Below, piece after piece: positions 1 to 8,897 of a DNA stretch of 64,000 bases. The stretch comes from Pseudomonas protegens CHA0. GTDB taxonomy: Bacteria > Pseudomonadota > Gammaproteobacteria > Pseudomonadales > Pseudomonadaceae. A program made the translations under genes and the position numbers. Below the pieces are notes generated by a model that was given only the letters and a program-made list of their open reading frames with translations, had not been told where the DNA came from and did not search any database. Every line of letters begins with the position of its first letter. Positions within the stretch are counted from its first letter, which is position 1. The stretch is taken from NCBI RefSeq assembly GCF_000397205.1, contig NC_021237.1, positions 1,923,001 to 1,987,000 on the forward strand, read 5' to 3'.

Positions 1-27
1 GGACAGGTTGGCAGCAAAGCGCGGCAT
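1..27 (-). CDS. hyi: hydroxypyruvate isomerase, N-terminal fragment (cut by window edge)
   Basis: Only the first nine codons lie in the window, reading MPRFAANLS from an ATG whose complement is at 25-27. A good ribosome binding site (CAGGAG) sits just upstream on the minus strand. This opening matches what I remember of Pseudomonas hydroxypyruvate isomerases, and the position directly downstream of gcl on the same strand is where hyi normally lies. The enzyme interconverts hydroxypyruvate and tartronate semialdehyde, the product of Gcl. The identification rests on nine residues plus context, so it is an inference. Confidence 0.65.
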
Positions 28-88
28 GGTGGTCTCCTGTGGTTCGGTCAAGCCTGGGGCTGGCGCCAGGGGGCGGGCGGCCCGGGCA

Positions 89-108
89 CCACCTCTGGCG
101 GGAGGTGG
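89..108. other. short hairpin between gcl and hyi
   Basis: A perfect 7-bp inverted repeat, CCACCTC/GAGGTGG, encloses a 6-nt loop in the 118-bp gap between gcl and hyi. There is no T-run after it on either strand, so it does not look like an intrinsic terminator. It could stabilise or process the gcl-hyi transcript. Confidence 0.3.
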
Positions 109-145
109 CGCGCGGGGCCCCGGCCGGTGCCAGCGGTCAGGGGTA

Positions 146-1921
146 TCAGTCGAGCAGGGAAATCGCGGTAGGGGCGTCGTTGCCCACCAGCGCCAGGTCT
201 TCGAACTCGTTGACCGCGTTGATTTCGGTGCCCATGGAAATGTTGGTCACGCGCTCCAGGATGATTTCCACCACCACCGGTACCTTGAAGGTCTGGAGCA
301 TTTCCTGGGCCTGGCGCAGGGCCGGCTGGATGTCCTTGGGTTCGAACACCCGCAGGGCCTTGCAGCCCAGGCCTTCGGCAACGGCCACGTGGTCGACGCC
401 ATAGCCGTTGAGTTCCGGCGCGTTGAGGTTGTCGAAGGACAGCTGCACGCAGTAGTCCATGTCGAAACCGCGCTGGGCCTGGCGGATCAGCCCCAGGTAG
501 GAGTTGTTCACCACCACGTGGATGTACGGCAGGTTGAACTGCGCGCCCACCGCCAGTTCTTCGATCATGAACTGGAAGTCGTAGTCGCCGGACAGCGCCA
601 CCACCTGGCGGTTCGGGTCGGCCTTGACCACGCCCAGGGCAGCGGGGATGGTCCAGCCCAACGGGCCGGCCTGGCCGCAGTTGATCCAGTGGCGTGGCTT
701 GTAGACGTGGAGGAACTGCGCGCCGGCAATCTGCGACAGGCCGATGGTGCTGACGTAGCAGGTGTCCTTGCCGAATACCTGGTTCATTTCTTCGTACACG
801 CGTTGCGGCTTGACCGGCACGTTGTCGAAGTGGGTCTTGCGGTGCAGGCTGGCCTTGCGCTGCTGGCAGTCATGCAGCCAGGCGCTGCGATCCTTGAGCT
901 TGCCGGCGGTCTGCCATTCGCGGGCCACCTCCAGCAATACGGTCAGGGCGCTGCCAGCATCGGAAACGATGCCCAGGTCCGGGGTGAAGACACGGCCGAT
1001 CTGGGTCGGTTCGATGTCCACGTGGATGAACTTGCGGCCTTCGGTGTAGACGTCCACCGAACCGGTGTGGCGGTTGGCCCAGCGGTTGCCGATGCCCAGC
1101 ACGGTGTCGGACTTGAGCAGGGTGGCATTGCCGTAGCGATGGGAGGTCTGCAGGCCGACCATGCCCACCATCTGTGGGTGATCGTCAGGGATGGTGCCCC
1201 AGCCCATCAGGGTCGGGATCACCGGAATGCCGGTCAGTTCGGCGAACTCCACCAGCAGCTCGCTGGCGTCGGCGTTGATCACGCCGCCACCGGCCACCAG
1301 CAATGGACGTTCGGCCTGGTCCAGCAGGGCCAGAACCTTTTCCGCCTGCAGGCGGGTCGCTGCCGGCTTGGCCAGGGGCAGGGGCTGGTAGGCGTCGATG
1401 TCGAATTCGATTTCCGCCATCTGCACGTCGAACGGCAGGTCGATCAGCACCGGGCCGGGCCGGCCGGAGCGCATTTCATAAAAGGCTTTCTGGAAGGCGT
1501 AGGGCACTTGGCCCGGTTCCAGCACGGTGGTGGCCCATTTGGTCACCGGCTTGACGATGCTGGTGATGTCCACGGCCTGGAAGTCTTCCTTGTGCAGGCG
1601 GGCGCGGGGGGCCTGACCGGTGATGCAGAGAATCGGGATGGAGTCGGCCGAGGCGCTGTACAGGCCGGTGACCATGTCGGTGCCGGCGGGGCCGGAAGTG
1701 CCGATGCATACGCCGATGTTACCGGCCTTGGTGCGGGTGTAGCCCTCGGCCATGTGCGAGGCGCCTTCGACGTGGCGAGCGAGCACGTGATCGATGCCAC
1801 CGACCTTCTGCAGCGCGGAATACAGCGGGTTGATGGCGGCACCCGGGATGCCAAAAGCGGTATCGACCCCTTCACGGCGCATCACCAGAACGGCGGCTTC
1901 GATTGCTCTCATTTTGCTCAT
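146..1921 (-). CDS. gcl: glyoxylate carboligase (tartronate-semialdehyde synthase)
   Basis: A 591-residue thiamine diphosphate enzyme that condenses two glyoxylates to tartronate semialdehyde and CO2, feeding glyoxylate from purine, allantoin or glycolate breakdown into glycerate. The N-terminal pyrimidine-binding domain contains [13 protein letters not shown]. Residue 51 is Val where most ThDP enzymes have the catalytic Glu; that replacement is a known hallmark of glyoxylate carboligase. The C-terminal ThDP/Mg motif begins [14 protein letters not shown] and ends near NNSYLG. I chose the ATG at 1921 ([10 protein letters not shown]), which has an AGAGG ribosome binding site, over an upstream ATG that adds 12 residues and lies inside a palindromic operator. 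The hyi gene follows 118 bp downstream on the same strand. The upstream region is shared with the divergent GlcG-like gene and carries two TTGTATACAA sites. Confidence 0.95.
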   Translation of the reverse strand: MSKMRAIEAAVLVMRREGVDTAFGIPGAAINPLYSALQKVGGIDHVLARHVEGASHMAEGYTRTKAGNIGVCIGTSGPAGTDMVTGLYSASADSIPILCITGQAPRARLHKEDFQAVDITSIVKPVTKWATTVLEPGQVPYAFQKAFYEMRSGRPGPVLIDLPFDVQMAEIEFDIDAYQPLPLAKPAATRLQAEKVLALLDQAERPLLVAGGGVINADASELLVEFAELTGIPVIPTLMGWGTIPDDHPQMVGMVGLQTSHRYGNATLLKSDTVLGIGNRWANRHTGSVDVYTEGRKFIHVDIEPTQIGRVFTPDLGIVSDAGSALTVLLEVAREWQTAGKLKDRSAWLHDCQQRKASLHRKTHFDNVPVKPQRVYEEMNQVFGKDTCYVSTIGLSQIAGAQFLHVYKPRHWINCGQAGPLGWTIPAALGVVKADPNRQVVALSGDYDFQFMIEELAVGAQFNLPYIHVVVNNSYLGLIRQAQRGFDMDYCVQLSFDNLNAPELNGYGVDHVAVAEGLGCKALRVFEPKDIQPALRQAQEMLQTFKVPVVVEIILERVTNISMGTEINAVNEFEDLALVGNDAPTAISLLD

Positions 1922-1947
1922 GGTTTTGTGCCTCTTGCGTTTTGTAA

Positions 1948-1957
1948 TTGTATACAA
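1948..1957. promoter_or_regulatory. GntR-type operator palindrome, gcl-proximal
   Basis: Perfect 10-bp palindrome TTGTATACAA, 26 bp upstream of the gcl start codon. An identical copy lies 139 bp away at 2087-2096. The TNGTNTACNA form fits the general GntR/FadR-subfamily operator pattern (GT-N0-2-AC with symmetric flanks). No GntR-family gene is present in this window, so the regulator would act from elsewhere. Confidence 0.6.
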
Positions 1958-2086
1958 GTGGTTTTGCGCAAAGTGTATTCACGGCGGATGGCGCAGGTCA
2001 ATCCATTTTCTTGAGCGGCAGCGGCTTTCATCAAAGCCCCGATAAACCGGCGTCCTTTTGTCGCAGGGGCTGCCTTTCGCGAATTA

Positions 2087-2096
2087 TTGTATACAA
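2087..2096. promoter_or_regulatory. GntR-type operator palindrome, glcG-proximal
   Basis: Second exact copy of TTGTATACAA, in an AT-rich stretch 93 bp upstream of the GlcG-like start codon. Centre-to-centre distance to the gcl-proximal copy is 139 bp, roughly 13 helical turns, which would permit looping or independent control of the two divergent genes. Confidence 0.6.
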
Positions 2097-2189
2097 AAAA
2101 TAAATTCATTGTGTTCTATTTGTTGTATCGGACTTCTCCTACAAGAAGCTTCCCCAGGCTTTCTCAATAACAAGATAAGGACGGCACCC

Positions 2190-2630
2190 ATGAGCGCTTT
2201 AACCTTGAAAGTCGCAGTCAACCTGGCCAACCAGGCCATCAACGCGGGGCGCAAGATCAATGCGGCGCCGCTGACCATCGCGGTGCTGGATGCCGGCGGG
2301 CACCTGGTGACCCTGCAACGGGAGGACGGCGCCAGCCTGCTGCGCCCGCAGATCGCCATCGGCAAGGCCTGGGGGGCGGTGGCCCTGGGCAAGGGCTCGC
2401 GCCTGCTGGCCCTGGACGCGCAGCAGCGCCCGGCCTTCATCGGCGCATTGAACGGTCTGGGGCAGGGCAGCGTGGTGCCTGCGCCGGGCGGGGTGTTGAT
2501 TCGGGATCAGGCGGGGGCAGTGATGGGGGCGATCGGCATCAGTGGCGATACCTCGGACATCGATGAGCAGTGCGCCATCAGCGCGATCGAAGCCCAGGGC
2601 CTGGCGGCGGACGCCGGCGTCAGCGCATAG
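2190..2630 (+). CDS. GlcG/HbpS-like DUF336 protein
   Basis: A 146-residue protein of the GlcG/HbpS (DUF336) family: small alpha/beta proteins often found beside glycolate, glyoxylate and diol catabolic genes, with heme or cobalamin-adduct binding reported in some members. Recognisable features are the APLTIAVLDAGGHLV strand, the RPQIAIGKAWGAVALG segment, and the C-terminal GAIGISGDTSDIDEQCA stretch. The ATG at 2190 follows an AAGGA ribosome binding site. It is transcribed away from gcl from a shared control region, so it probably responds to the same glyoxylate or allantoin signal. Biochemical role is unknown; it could be a scavenger or chaperone-like accessory of the pathway. Confidence 0.8.
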   Translation: MSALTLKVAVNLANQAINAGRKINAAPLTIAVLDAGGHLVTLQREDGASLLRPQIAIGKAWGAVALGKGSRLLALDAQQRPAFIGALNGLGQGSVVPAPGGVLIRDQAGAVMGAIGISGDTSDIDEQCAISAIEAQGLAADAGVSA

Positions 2631-2637
2631 CCCTCGA

Positions 2638-2678
2638 CCTCGCGGGCCCGGCCTGTAGCCACTGCCGAGCCCGCGAGG
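2638..2678. repeat. REP-like inverted repeat downstream of the GlcG-like gene
   Basis: A perfect 10-bp inverted repeat, CCTCGCGGGC/GCCCGCGAGG, encloses 21 nt containing CCTGTAGCCACTGCCGAG. This resembles a dispersed CTGTAGCCGCTGCCG-type repeat common between Pseudomonas genes. It lies between the convergent GlcG-like and tetR genes and could act as a transcription or mRNA-decay barrier. There is no T-run. Confidence 0.5.
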
Positions 2679-2761
2679 CTGCGAAAAGCCGCGCAGGATC
2701 TTGATTGAAACTATTGCGCCCTTGCGGGCCGGGAAACAAACCAGAAAGTACCGAAACGCTA

Positions 2762-3370
2762 TCAGCGATCCAGTTCACAGCCCTTGAGCACCAGGCGGAT
2801 GATGGTCTGCGCCGCAGCTTCGTAGTCGTCTTCGTCGAGCTTGGTCTTGCCGGTGACCACCGAGATCTGCCAGTCGAAGTCGGCGTAGGTCTGGGTTGCG
2901 GCCCAGATGCTGAACATCAGGTGGTTGGGGTCGAGCGGGGCGATCAGGCCGCGATCGATCCAGGTCTGGATGCACTCGATGTTGTGCTTGGCCTGGGCGT
3001 TGAGCTGTTCCACCTGTTCCGGGCTCAGGTGCGGCGCGCCATGCATGATCTCGCTGGCAAAGACCTTGGAAGCGAAGGGCAGGTCGCGGGAGATGCGGAT
3101 CTTCGAGCGGATGTAGCCGCTGAGCACTTCGCTGGGCACGCCATCGGCATTGAACGGGGTGGAGGCCTGGAGGATGGGTTCGATGATGCTTTCCAGCACC
3201 TCGCGATAGAGGTTTTCCTTGGACTTGAAGTAGTAGTAGACGTTGGGTTTGGGCAACCCGGCCTTGGCGGCGATGTCGCTGGTCTTGGTCGCCGCAAAGC
3301 CCTTGTCGGCAAACTCTTCACTGGCGGCCCGCAGGATCAGTTCTTTATTGCGCTCGCGGATGGTGCTCAT
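2762..3370 (-). CDS. TetR-family regulator, RutR-like
   Basis: A 202-residue TetR-type repressor. The N-terminal helix-turn-helix spans roughly residues 10-57 ([27 protein letters not shown] followed by the typical [15 protein letters not shown]). The C-terminal ligand domain has [15 protein letters not shown], a segment typical of the RutR/YcdC subgroup, which in E. coli senses pyrimidines. The start at 3370 gives the standard short arm ([13 protein letters not shown]). It sits next to the gcl/GlcG-like genes, an arrangement I remember from P. aeruginosa, so a role in purine or pyrimidine nitrogen metabolism is reasonable. The ligand and targets cannot be read from the sequence. Confidence 0.85.
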   Translation of the reverse strand: MSTIRERNKELILRAASEEFADKGFAATKTSDIAAKAGLPKPNVYYYFKSKENLYREVLESIIEPILQASTPFNADGVPSEVLSGYIRSKIRISRDLPFASKVFASEIMHGAPHLSPEQVEQLNAQAKHNIECIQTWIDRGLIAPLDPNHLMFSIWAATQTYADFDWQISVVTGKTKLDEDDYEAAAQTIIRLVLKGCELDR

Positions 3371-3539
3371 AAACCAGGGGATTCCTTGCCTGTTCGGGCG
3401 GTTGCGCATGGTAGCACCGGCGTCGCGCGAGGCTCAAGAATGCCCGGCGGCCGCGGTTTTACTGCTTCTGGCATCTCGCTTGTGCTGCCAGCGGCACGGT
3501 ATGCTGCGCGCCTTATTTCCATGCAGGGAAGCCAGGTTC

Positions 3540-4463
3540 ATGGCCGGAAGCAGTTTGCTGGTATTGATCGATGACATCGCCGCGGTACTCGATGACGTGG
3601 CCTTGATGACCAAGATGGCGGCGAAGAAGACCGCCGGTGTGCTGGGCGACGACCTCGCGCTCAATGCCCAGCAGGTCTCCGGGGTCCGCGCCGAGCGGGA
3701 AATCCCGGTGGTCTGGGCGGTGGCCAAGGGGTCGTTTCGCAACAAGCTGATCCTGGTGCCGGCGGCGCTGGCCATCAGCGCCCTGGCGCCGTGGCTGGTG
3801 ACCCCGCTGCTGATGCTGGGTGGCGCCTACCTGTGTTTCGAGGGCTTCGAGAAGCTGGCGCACAAATACCTGCACCACGCCGAAGTGGCGGCCGAACATA
3901 CCCAGACCCTGCAAGCCCTGGCCGACCCCCAGGTGGATCTGGTGGCTTTCGAGAAGGACAAGATCAAGGGTGCGGTGCGCACCGATTTCATCCTTTCCGC
4001 GGAAATCATCGCCATCACCCTGGGCACCGTGGCCGGGGCCTCCCTGACCCAGCAGGTGGTGGTGCTCTCGGGTATCGCCATTGTCATGACCGTCGGTGTC
4101 TACGGCCTGGTGGCCGGCATCGTCAAGCTCGATGACCTGGGGCTGTGGCTGGTGCACAAGCCCGCCGCCCTGGCCAAACGCATCGGTGGGGCGATCCTGC
4201 GGGCAGCGCCGCTGATGATGAAGAGCCTGTCGGTGATCGGTACGGCGGCGATGTTCATGGTCGGCGGCGGCATCCTGACCCACGGTGTGCCCGCCGTGCA
4301 CCACCTGATAGAAGGGCTGGCCGGGCGCAGCGCCGGGGTCATAGGCCCGGTATCGGCGTTGATGCCGACCCTGCTCAATGCCGTGGCCGGGATCATTGCC
4401 GGTGCCGTGGTGCTGTTGGCGGTCACCCTGGCGGGCAAGGCCTGGCGTGCACTGCGCGGCTGA
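3540..4463 (+). CDS. DUF808 (YedI-like) inner-membrane protein
   Basis: A 307-residue integral membrane protein of the DUF808/YedI family. It opens [23 protein letters not shown] and contains [20 protein letters not shown], typical of the family. Hydrophobic segments occur around residues 68-92, 157-200, 230-255 and 280-302. The family is widespread in proteobacteria but its function is not established. It is a monocistronic gene between the divergent tetR and the convergent FUSC gene, whose stop codon is only 7 bp away. Confidence 0.85.
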   Translation: MAGSSLLVLIDDIAAVLDDVALMTKMAAKKTAGVLGDDLALNAQQVSGVRAEREIPVVWAVAKGSFRNKLILVPAALAISALAPWLVTPLLMLGGAYLCFEGFEKLAHKYLHHAEVAAEHTQTLQALADPQVDLVAFEKDKIKGAVRTDFILSAEIIAITLGTVAGASLTQQVVVLSGIAIVMTVGVYGLVAGIVKLDDLGLWLVHKPAALAKRIGGAILRAAPLMMKSLSVIGTAAMFMVGGGILTHGVPAVHHLIEGLAGRSAGVIGPVSALMPTLLNAVAGIIAGAVVLLAVTLAGKAWRALRG

Positions 4464-4470
4464 CGGGCGC

Positions 4471-6504
4471 TCAGCCCGCTGCCGGCACCGGGGTCGGCAG
4501 CGCGGCCGCTTGTTGCTGGCGGCACCAGCGGCGCCAGGTGAACTGCAGTTGCAGAATCGCCGCCCGGGCCATCTCCCGGGCTTGCAGGGGCAGGTCGCGG
4601 TCGCCATCCAGGGCCTTGAGCAGGGCCGCCGAGACCGCATCCAGCTGTTCGCTGCGGTTGGCGCTGGGGCCGCCGTGCCTGAGCAGCGTCGCCAGGTGCG
4701 CGAGATAATGCTCGCGTTCCGTGGCCAGGGTGCCCCGGGCCGGGTCCAGGCAACTGCGCAATTGCAGCAGCTCATCTCCCAGGTCCAGCCCCAGCAGGCC
4801 GTTGTCCCAGTGACTGCGGCGGTTCTCGGGCTGCATCTGCCAATACCGCGACACCCGGATCAGCCGATCGGCCATGCGCCCGCCGAACCAGCTTTCGGCC
4901 TGCTCCGGCGGGCGTGAGGTGAGCTGCGCCAGATCGAACAGCGAAGCCTTGAACATCCGCCGGTAGTGCTGCTCGCCCGGGTTGAGGCTGACCAGGCGCA
5001 GCACCACCACGGCGATGCCGACACCGATCAGGGTGGCCATGGCCTTGTTCAGGAACGCCCCGAGGTCGTAGCTCATCAGGTTGCTGGGGCCGACGTTGTT
5101 GACGAAAAAGATGCAGAACGCCGAGGCGACGGGCGCGAGCTTCGGTCGGCTCATGCACAGCGAAGCGCAGAACAGCGGCACTGCCAGCCCCAGGCACAGC
5201 AGGGGAAAACCGTCCCAGCCCGGCAGCAGGCCAAGGCCGACGAAGGCCGCCACGGGAATGGACAGGGCAATGCCCTTGAAGAAATTCAGGCAGGACGCGG
5301 CAGGGTTCTCACGTCCGGCGAACAGGCTCAGCACCACGCCACAGATGGAGACGGCCCCCAGCCCCGAGGGCCAGGCGGACAGCAGCCAGAAGCCGGCGAC
5401 GGCGAGAAAGGCCAGGGCGCTGCGCAAGCCTCCCAGCACCCCTTGCTGGATATCCCGGTGCCAGGACAGGGCGCCGGGAGCGCCGGGCGGGACCCGGCCC
5501 TGTTCCACGGCGCTGACACTCAGGGCGCTCTGTTCCACCCGCTCCAGTACCTGGGCCAGTTGCACCAGGCACAGATGGCCTGCGGCGGACAGCGAAGGGT
5601 CCTGCAGTGCCTGTTGCAGGCGCTGGAGCAAGGGCGGCAGGGCGGCGTCATGTTCGGCCTGCAGGGCCTGGATGGTCTCGCCGAGCAAGGGTTGGAGTTG
5701 CTGCGCGGTGGCGGCGTCGAGCATCTGCCGTTGCCGCGCCACGCCGCGGGCGGACCGGAGCAAGCCCAGCAGGTCGCGGCTCAGCACCCGCAGCGCCTGG
5801 GAGCGACGGCGCCCCTGCGGGCCTTCGAACCAGGCGTGATCGCGTTGGGCATCCACGGTGACGATACGCCCCAGGGCTTCCAGCAGCCCCTTGCGCTGGT
5901 CTTCCCCCAGCAACTCCGAGGCTGCGGCCTGGCGCCCGGCCAGCCAGGCGGCGCGGCCCTGGACCGCCAGCGCCTGTTCCACCCGGCGCGGCCAGAGCAG
6001 TTGGCTGGCCACGGCGGCGCAGATGATCCCCAGGCCGATTTCCGAACAGCGCGCCACTGCCTGGTCGAACACCTGCAAGGGCGCTGCGGTGGCGGGCAGG
6101 GCGATGATGGCAGTGGTGTAGCCCGCCAGTACGAAACCGTAGGCTGCGTGGTTGCGCAGCAGCGAGGCGCCGGTGGTGCAGAAGGCCAGCCACAGGGCCA
6201 TGGCCAGCAGGAACAGCAGGGGCGCCTGGCCCAGGGTAGCGATCAGCAATATCGACACCACGGCCCCCACCAGGGTGCCCAGCAGGCGGTAGGCGCCCTT
6301 GGCCAGGACCATGCCGCTGCTGGACTGGCTGACGATGAACACCGTGGTCAGGGCCCATTGCGGTTGTTCGAAATCCAGGCGGAACGCCAGGTACAGGGCC
6401 AGGCCGCCGGCAATCAGGTTGCGCGCGGCGAACAGCAGGTCGGCAGGGGCAGGGGCGAAGAGGGCTTGCCAGATATCGGCGCGGAAAAAGGTCGGCAGTT
6501 TCAT
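4471..6504 (-). CDS. FUSC-family (fusaric acid resistance/AaeB-like) efflux protein
   Basis: A 677-residue inner-membrane protein with the two-block FUSC layout: an N-terminal cluster of about five or six transmembrane helices (residues 20-170, including QPQWALTTVFIVSQSSSGM), a long cytoplasmic segment rich in Gln/Leu (175-350), a second membrane cluster (355-510), and a C-terminal cytoplasmic tail. This matches AaeB/YccS-type proteins that export aromatic carboxylates or related toxic compounds. AaeB-type members usually work with a periplasmic adaptor (AaeA) and an outer-membrane channel; neither is encoded next to this gene, so it is either a solo YccS-type protein or borrows partners. A SlyA/MarR-like palindrome lies 17 bp upstream of the start codon. 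The substrate is unknown. Confidence 0.85.
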   Translation of the reverse strand: MKLPTFFRADIWQALFAPAPADLLFAARNLIAGGLALYLAFRLDFEQPQWALTTVFIVSQSSSGMVLAKGAYRLLGTLVGAVVSILLIATLGQAPLLFLLAMALWLAFCTTGASLLRNHAAYGFVLAGYTTAIIALPATAAPLQVFDQAVARCSEIGLGIICAAVASQLLWPRRVEQALAVQGRAAWLAGRQAAASELLGEDQRKGLLEALGRIVTVDAQRDHAWFEGPQGRRRSQALRVLSRDLLGLLRSARGVARQRQMLDAATAQQLQPLLGETIQALQAEHDAALPPLLQRLQQALQDPSLSAAGHLCLVQLAQVLERVEQSALSVSAVEQGRVPPGAPGALSWHRDIQQGVLGGLRSALAFLAVAGFWLLSAWPSGLGAVSICGVVLSLFAGRENPAASCLNFFKGIALSIPVAAFVGLGLLPGWDGFPLLCLGLAVPLFCASLCMSRPKLAPVASAFCIFFVNNVGPSNLMSYDLGAFLNKAMATLIGVGIAVVVLRLVSLNPGEQHYRRMFKASLFDLAQLTSRPPEQAESWFGGRMADRLIRVSRYWQMQPENRRSHWDNGLLGLDLGDELLQLRSCLDPARGTLATEREHYLAHLATLLRHGGPSANRSEQLDAVSAALLKALDGDRDLPLQAREMARAAILQLQFTWRRWCRQQQAAALPTPVPAAG

Positions 6505-6512
6505 CTTTCAGA

Positions 6513-6550
6513 CACATCGATAGCTAGCTAATGATTAGCATCGTATCGAT
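6513..6550. promoter_or_regulatory. nested palindromes upstream of the FUSC gene (SlyA/MarR-like operator)
   Basis: TAGCTAGCTA (6521-6530) is a perfect 10-bp palindrome resembling the SlyA/MarR operator form TTAGCAAGCTAA. It overlaps a second element, GCTAAT-G-ATTAGC (6527-6539), and the whole is flanked by inverted ATCGATA/TATCGAT arms. It starts about 15 bp upstream of the FUSC ATG, where a bound repressor would block transcription. No marR-family gene is adjacent. Confidence 0.5.
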
Positions 6551-6645
6551 TTTGCCAGGGTGTGCCAATCGGCTTTTCAACGAGCGGGGAGGAAGGGGCT
6601 TTGACGGGGAGCGGACGCCCCGCCGGATGGCGGGGCGAGGCAGGG

Positions 6646-7434
6646 TTACTCGGCGATCTGCAGCTTGCGCGACTCGGTGTAGACGTAGCGCACTTTCTCG
6701 TATTCGAACGGCGAGTTCAGCTGGCCATAGCGGAAGCTGGTCTGGTAGCGCTTGTCGACCCCGCGCAGGACCCAGATTTCCGGGTGGTTGCTGCTGGCTT
6801 CCGAAACATTGAGGAAGTTGATCGCCGATTCGGCGGTGTAGTCCACCGCCAGCCCGGCGGTATCACGCAGGTTCGACGGGCCGAGGATCGGCAGCACCAG
6901 GTACGCGCCGCCGGGTACGCCGTAGAAGCCCAGGGTCTGGCCGAAGTCTTCGCTCTGGCGCGGCAGGCCCATCTTGGTAGCCGGGTCCCACAGGCCCGCC
7001 ACGCCGATGGTGGTGTTGAGCAGCAGGCGCGCGGTGGTTTCCATGGAGCGCTGGCCCTTGAACTGCAGCAGGCTGTTGAACAGGTTGGGCACATCGCCCA
7101 GGTTGTTGAAGAAGTTGCTGACCCCGGTGCGCAGGAAGCTCGGCGTCACGTAGCGGTACCCGTCCACCACCGGCAGGAACACCCATTGGTCGAAGCGGTA
7201 GTTGAAGTGGTAGACCCGGCGGTTCCACGACTCCAGCGGGTCGTAGATATTCAGGGCGTTCAAGGTCGAGCGCTCGAACTCGCGCTGGTCCAGCCCCGGG
7301 TTGAACTTGAGCTTCTTCAACGGCTCGGTGAAGCCATCGGGGTCGGGGGTGACGGGAATGTTGGCCTTGCTGTTGTCGGCTTGGGCATAGCCTGCACAGA
7401 GCAACGCAGCGATAAGCAGGAGATGTTTAGCCAC
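6646..7434 (-). CDS. MlaA (VacJ) family outer-membrane lipid-transport protein
   Basis: A 262-residue MlaA/VacJ family protein. MlaA forms an outer-membrane ring that moves misplaced phospholipids from the outer leaflet to the Mla shuttle. Family hallmarks are IYDPLESWNRRVYHFNYRFDQWVFLPV near residue 65, then TGVSNFFNNLGDVPNLFNSLLQ, RLLLNTTIGVAGLWDPA and EDFGQTLGFYGVPGGAYLVLP. The start is a GTG at 7434 giving a signal peptide (hydrophobic LLLIAALLCAGYAQA); the Cys is preceded by Leu-Leu, so I see no convincing lipobox, unlike E. coli MlaA. The gene overlaps the upstream hydrolase by 8 bp, so the two are translationally coupled. No mlaFEDCB genes are nearby, suggesting a paralogue. Confidence 0.88.
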   Translation of the reverse strand: MAKHLLLIAALLCAGYAQADNSKANIPVTPDPDGFTEPLKKLKFNPGLDQREFERSTLNALNIYDPLESWNRRVYHFNYRFDQWVFLPVVDGYRYVTPSFLRTGVSNFFNNLGDVPNLFNSLLQFKGQRSMETTARLLLNTTIGVAGLWDPATKMGLPRQSEDFGQTLGFYGVPGGAYLVLPILGPSNLRDTAGLAVDYTAESAINFLNVSEASSNHPEIWVLRGVDKRYQTSFRYGQLNSPFEYEKVRYVYTESRKLQIAE

Positions 7435-8725
7435 GGAAGAACTCCAGCATGGCGTCGCTGTTGACGCGGTAGTTGAGGTTGCCGCAGTGGCCGCCATGGG
7501 GGTAGACGGTCAGGCGGTCACCAAAGGTTTTACGCAGGAAACCCAGGTCGCCGGGGCCGAGGATCACGTCGTCGGCGTTGTGCATCACGGCGATCTTCGG
7601 GCTGGCCTTGAGGTAGTCCTGCAGGGCGTAGAGGCTGACCTGGTCGATCAGTTGCAGCAGGCTGCCGCCATCGGTGCGGGCGCGCCACATGGGGATCACC
7701 TGCTCGGTCAGGTAGCAGTCGAAGTCGCATTGCAGGGCACGCTTGAGAAACGGCGTGAGGCTGGTGCCTTCGCGGATCGGGTATTTGGGCGGGGTGATCA
7801 GGCCACGGCGGTTGATCAGGTCCGAGGTGAAGGCAATGTCCGCCGCCGAGAAACGGAAGGAGGTGCCGATCAGCATCGCCATCTGCTCGTTGGTCAGGTG
7901 CTGCTTGGATTGCTGGAAGTCGTAGAGCAGGGCGTCGTTGAGGTCGATATAGCCCTTCTGCTGGAAGTAGCGGGTCAGCTTGCCCAGCACCAGTTCGTAG
8001 AAGGTAGTGCTGTTGTTGATGCCCTTGACCTCGGTCTGCACCAGCTTGTCGAGGTTGGTGATCGAGGTATAGAGATTGACCGGCGGGTTGAGCAGCAGGA
8101 CCTTCTTGAAATTGAAGCTGCGCCGGGTTTCATCCAGCTTGCTGACGAAGGCCGCATCCAGCGCGCCAAGACTGTAGCCGGTGAGGTAGAACTCGGTGAT
8201 CGGCAGCTTGGGATTCTGCGCCCGTACGGCCTGCATCACCCGGTACATGTCCTCGGCGTCTTCCTGGGTCACGCCCGGGGTGGCAAAGCGCGAAGCGGCG
8301 CTGATGAAGTCGAAGCTGGTGGGCGAGGACAGCTGCACCACGTGGTAGCCGGCTTTGTAGTAGAGCTTCTTCAGGTACTCGTTGAGGCTGCTGTCATAGC
8401 GCGCCCCGGTGCCGGCGATCAGGAAGATCAGCGGCGCGGCGTGGTCCTGGGTGGCAATGCGGTAGGTGAGTTTCTTCACCGCCCAGAAGTTGTCCGGGAG
8501 GATGAATTCCCGTTCCGGACGCAGCGTCAGGCTGTGGTCAGACTGGCGGATGTCATCGCTTGCGGGCAGTTCCGGGCGCAACTCCGGAGGCGTGGTGGCG
8601 ATGGTGGCTTCGAAGGGGTTGGTCAACGGGTAGCCATAGGTGGCCGGGTCGACGTCGACCGCCAGCGCGGACGCACTCAGGATAAGGCCGCCAAACAGGG
8701 CAGCGAAGCGCAAGGAACGAAGCAT
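7427..8725 (-). CDS. exported alpha/beta-hydrolase-fold protein paired with MlaA
   Basis: A 432-residue protein with an N-terminal signal peptide (FAALFGGLILSASALA, cleavage near residue 22) and an alpha/beta-hydrolase core. The oxyanion strand is PLIFLIAGTGARYDSS (residues 98-113). The nucleophile elbow is TGYSLGALDA with Ser185. Candidate Asp is in MHNADDVILGP and candidate His in HGGHCGNL near the C-terminus. This is consistent with a periplasmic serine esterase or lipase-like enzyme; the substrate is not known. I chose ATG 8725, which has AGGGA 7 nt upstream. Its 3' end overlaps the MlaA-family gene by 8 bp, which implies a joint role in outer-membrane lipid handling. That functional link is inference. 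Confidence 0.8.
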   Translation of the reverse strand: MLRSLRFAALFGGLILSASALAVDVDPATYGYPLTNPFEATIATTPPELRPELPASDDIRQSDHSLTLRPEREFILPDNFWAVKKLTYRIATQDHAAPLIFLIAGTGARYDSSLNEYLKKLYYKAGYHVVQLSSPTSFDFISAASRFATPGVTQEDAEDMYRVMQAVRAQNPKLPITEFYLTGYSLGALDAAFVSKLDETRRSFNFKKVLLLNPPVNLYTSITNLDKLVQTEVKGINNSTTFYELVLGKLTRYFQQKGYIDLNDALLYDFQQSKQHLTNEQMAMLIGTSFRFSAADIAFTSDLINRRGLITPPKYPIREGTSLTPFLKRALQCDFDCYLTEQVIPMWRARTDGGSLLQLIDQVSLYALQDYLKASPKIAVMHNADDVILGPGDLGFLRKTFGDRLTVYPHGGHCGNLNYRVNSDAMLEFFRG

Positions 8726-8897
8726 GACTGTATCCCTAGAAGAAGGTACCGAATGAGGTTCGCAGGCTATGACCACCGCGCTGCTGCCGAAGTGCCATGG
8801 TTGGGCACAAATAACGCCTGCGACAGGCTTATTGGGAAGTGATAGTAGCCGGACGATACACTTTGCCGCCATTTGCATGACAGATATCTGCGCCTGG

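Noticed and set aside
8..2014. Long plus-strand open frame across gcl
   Set aside because: It is the complement of the glyoxylate carboligase gene; no protein family features on this strand.
4966..6531. Plus-strand open frame of about 520 codons opposite the FUSC gene
   Set aside because: Gln/Gly/Arg-rich antisense translation without a plausible start or domain. The minus-strand FUSC protein is clearly real.
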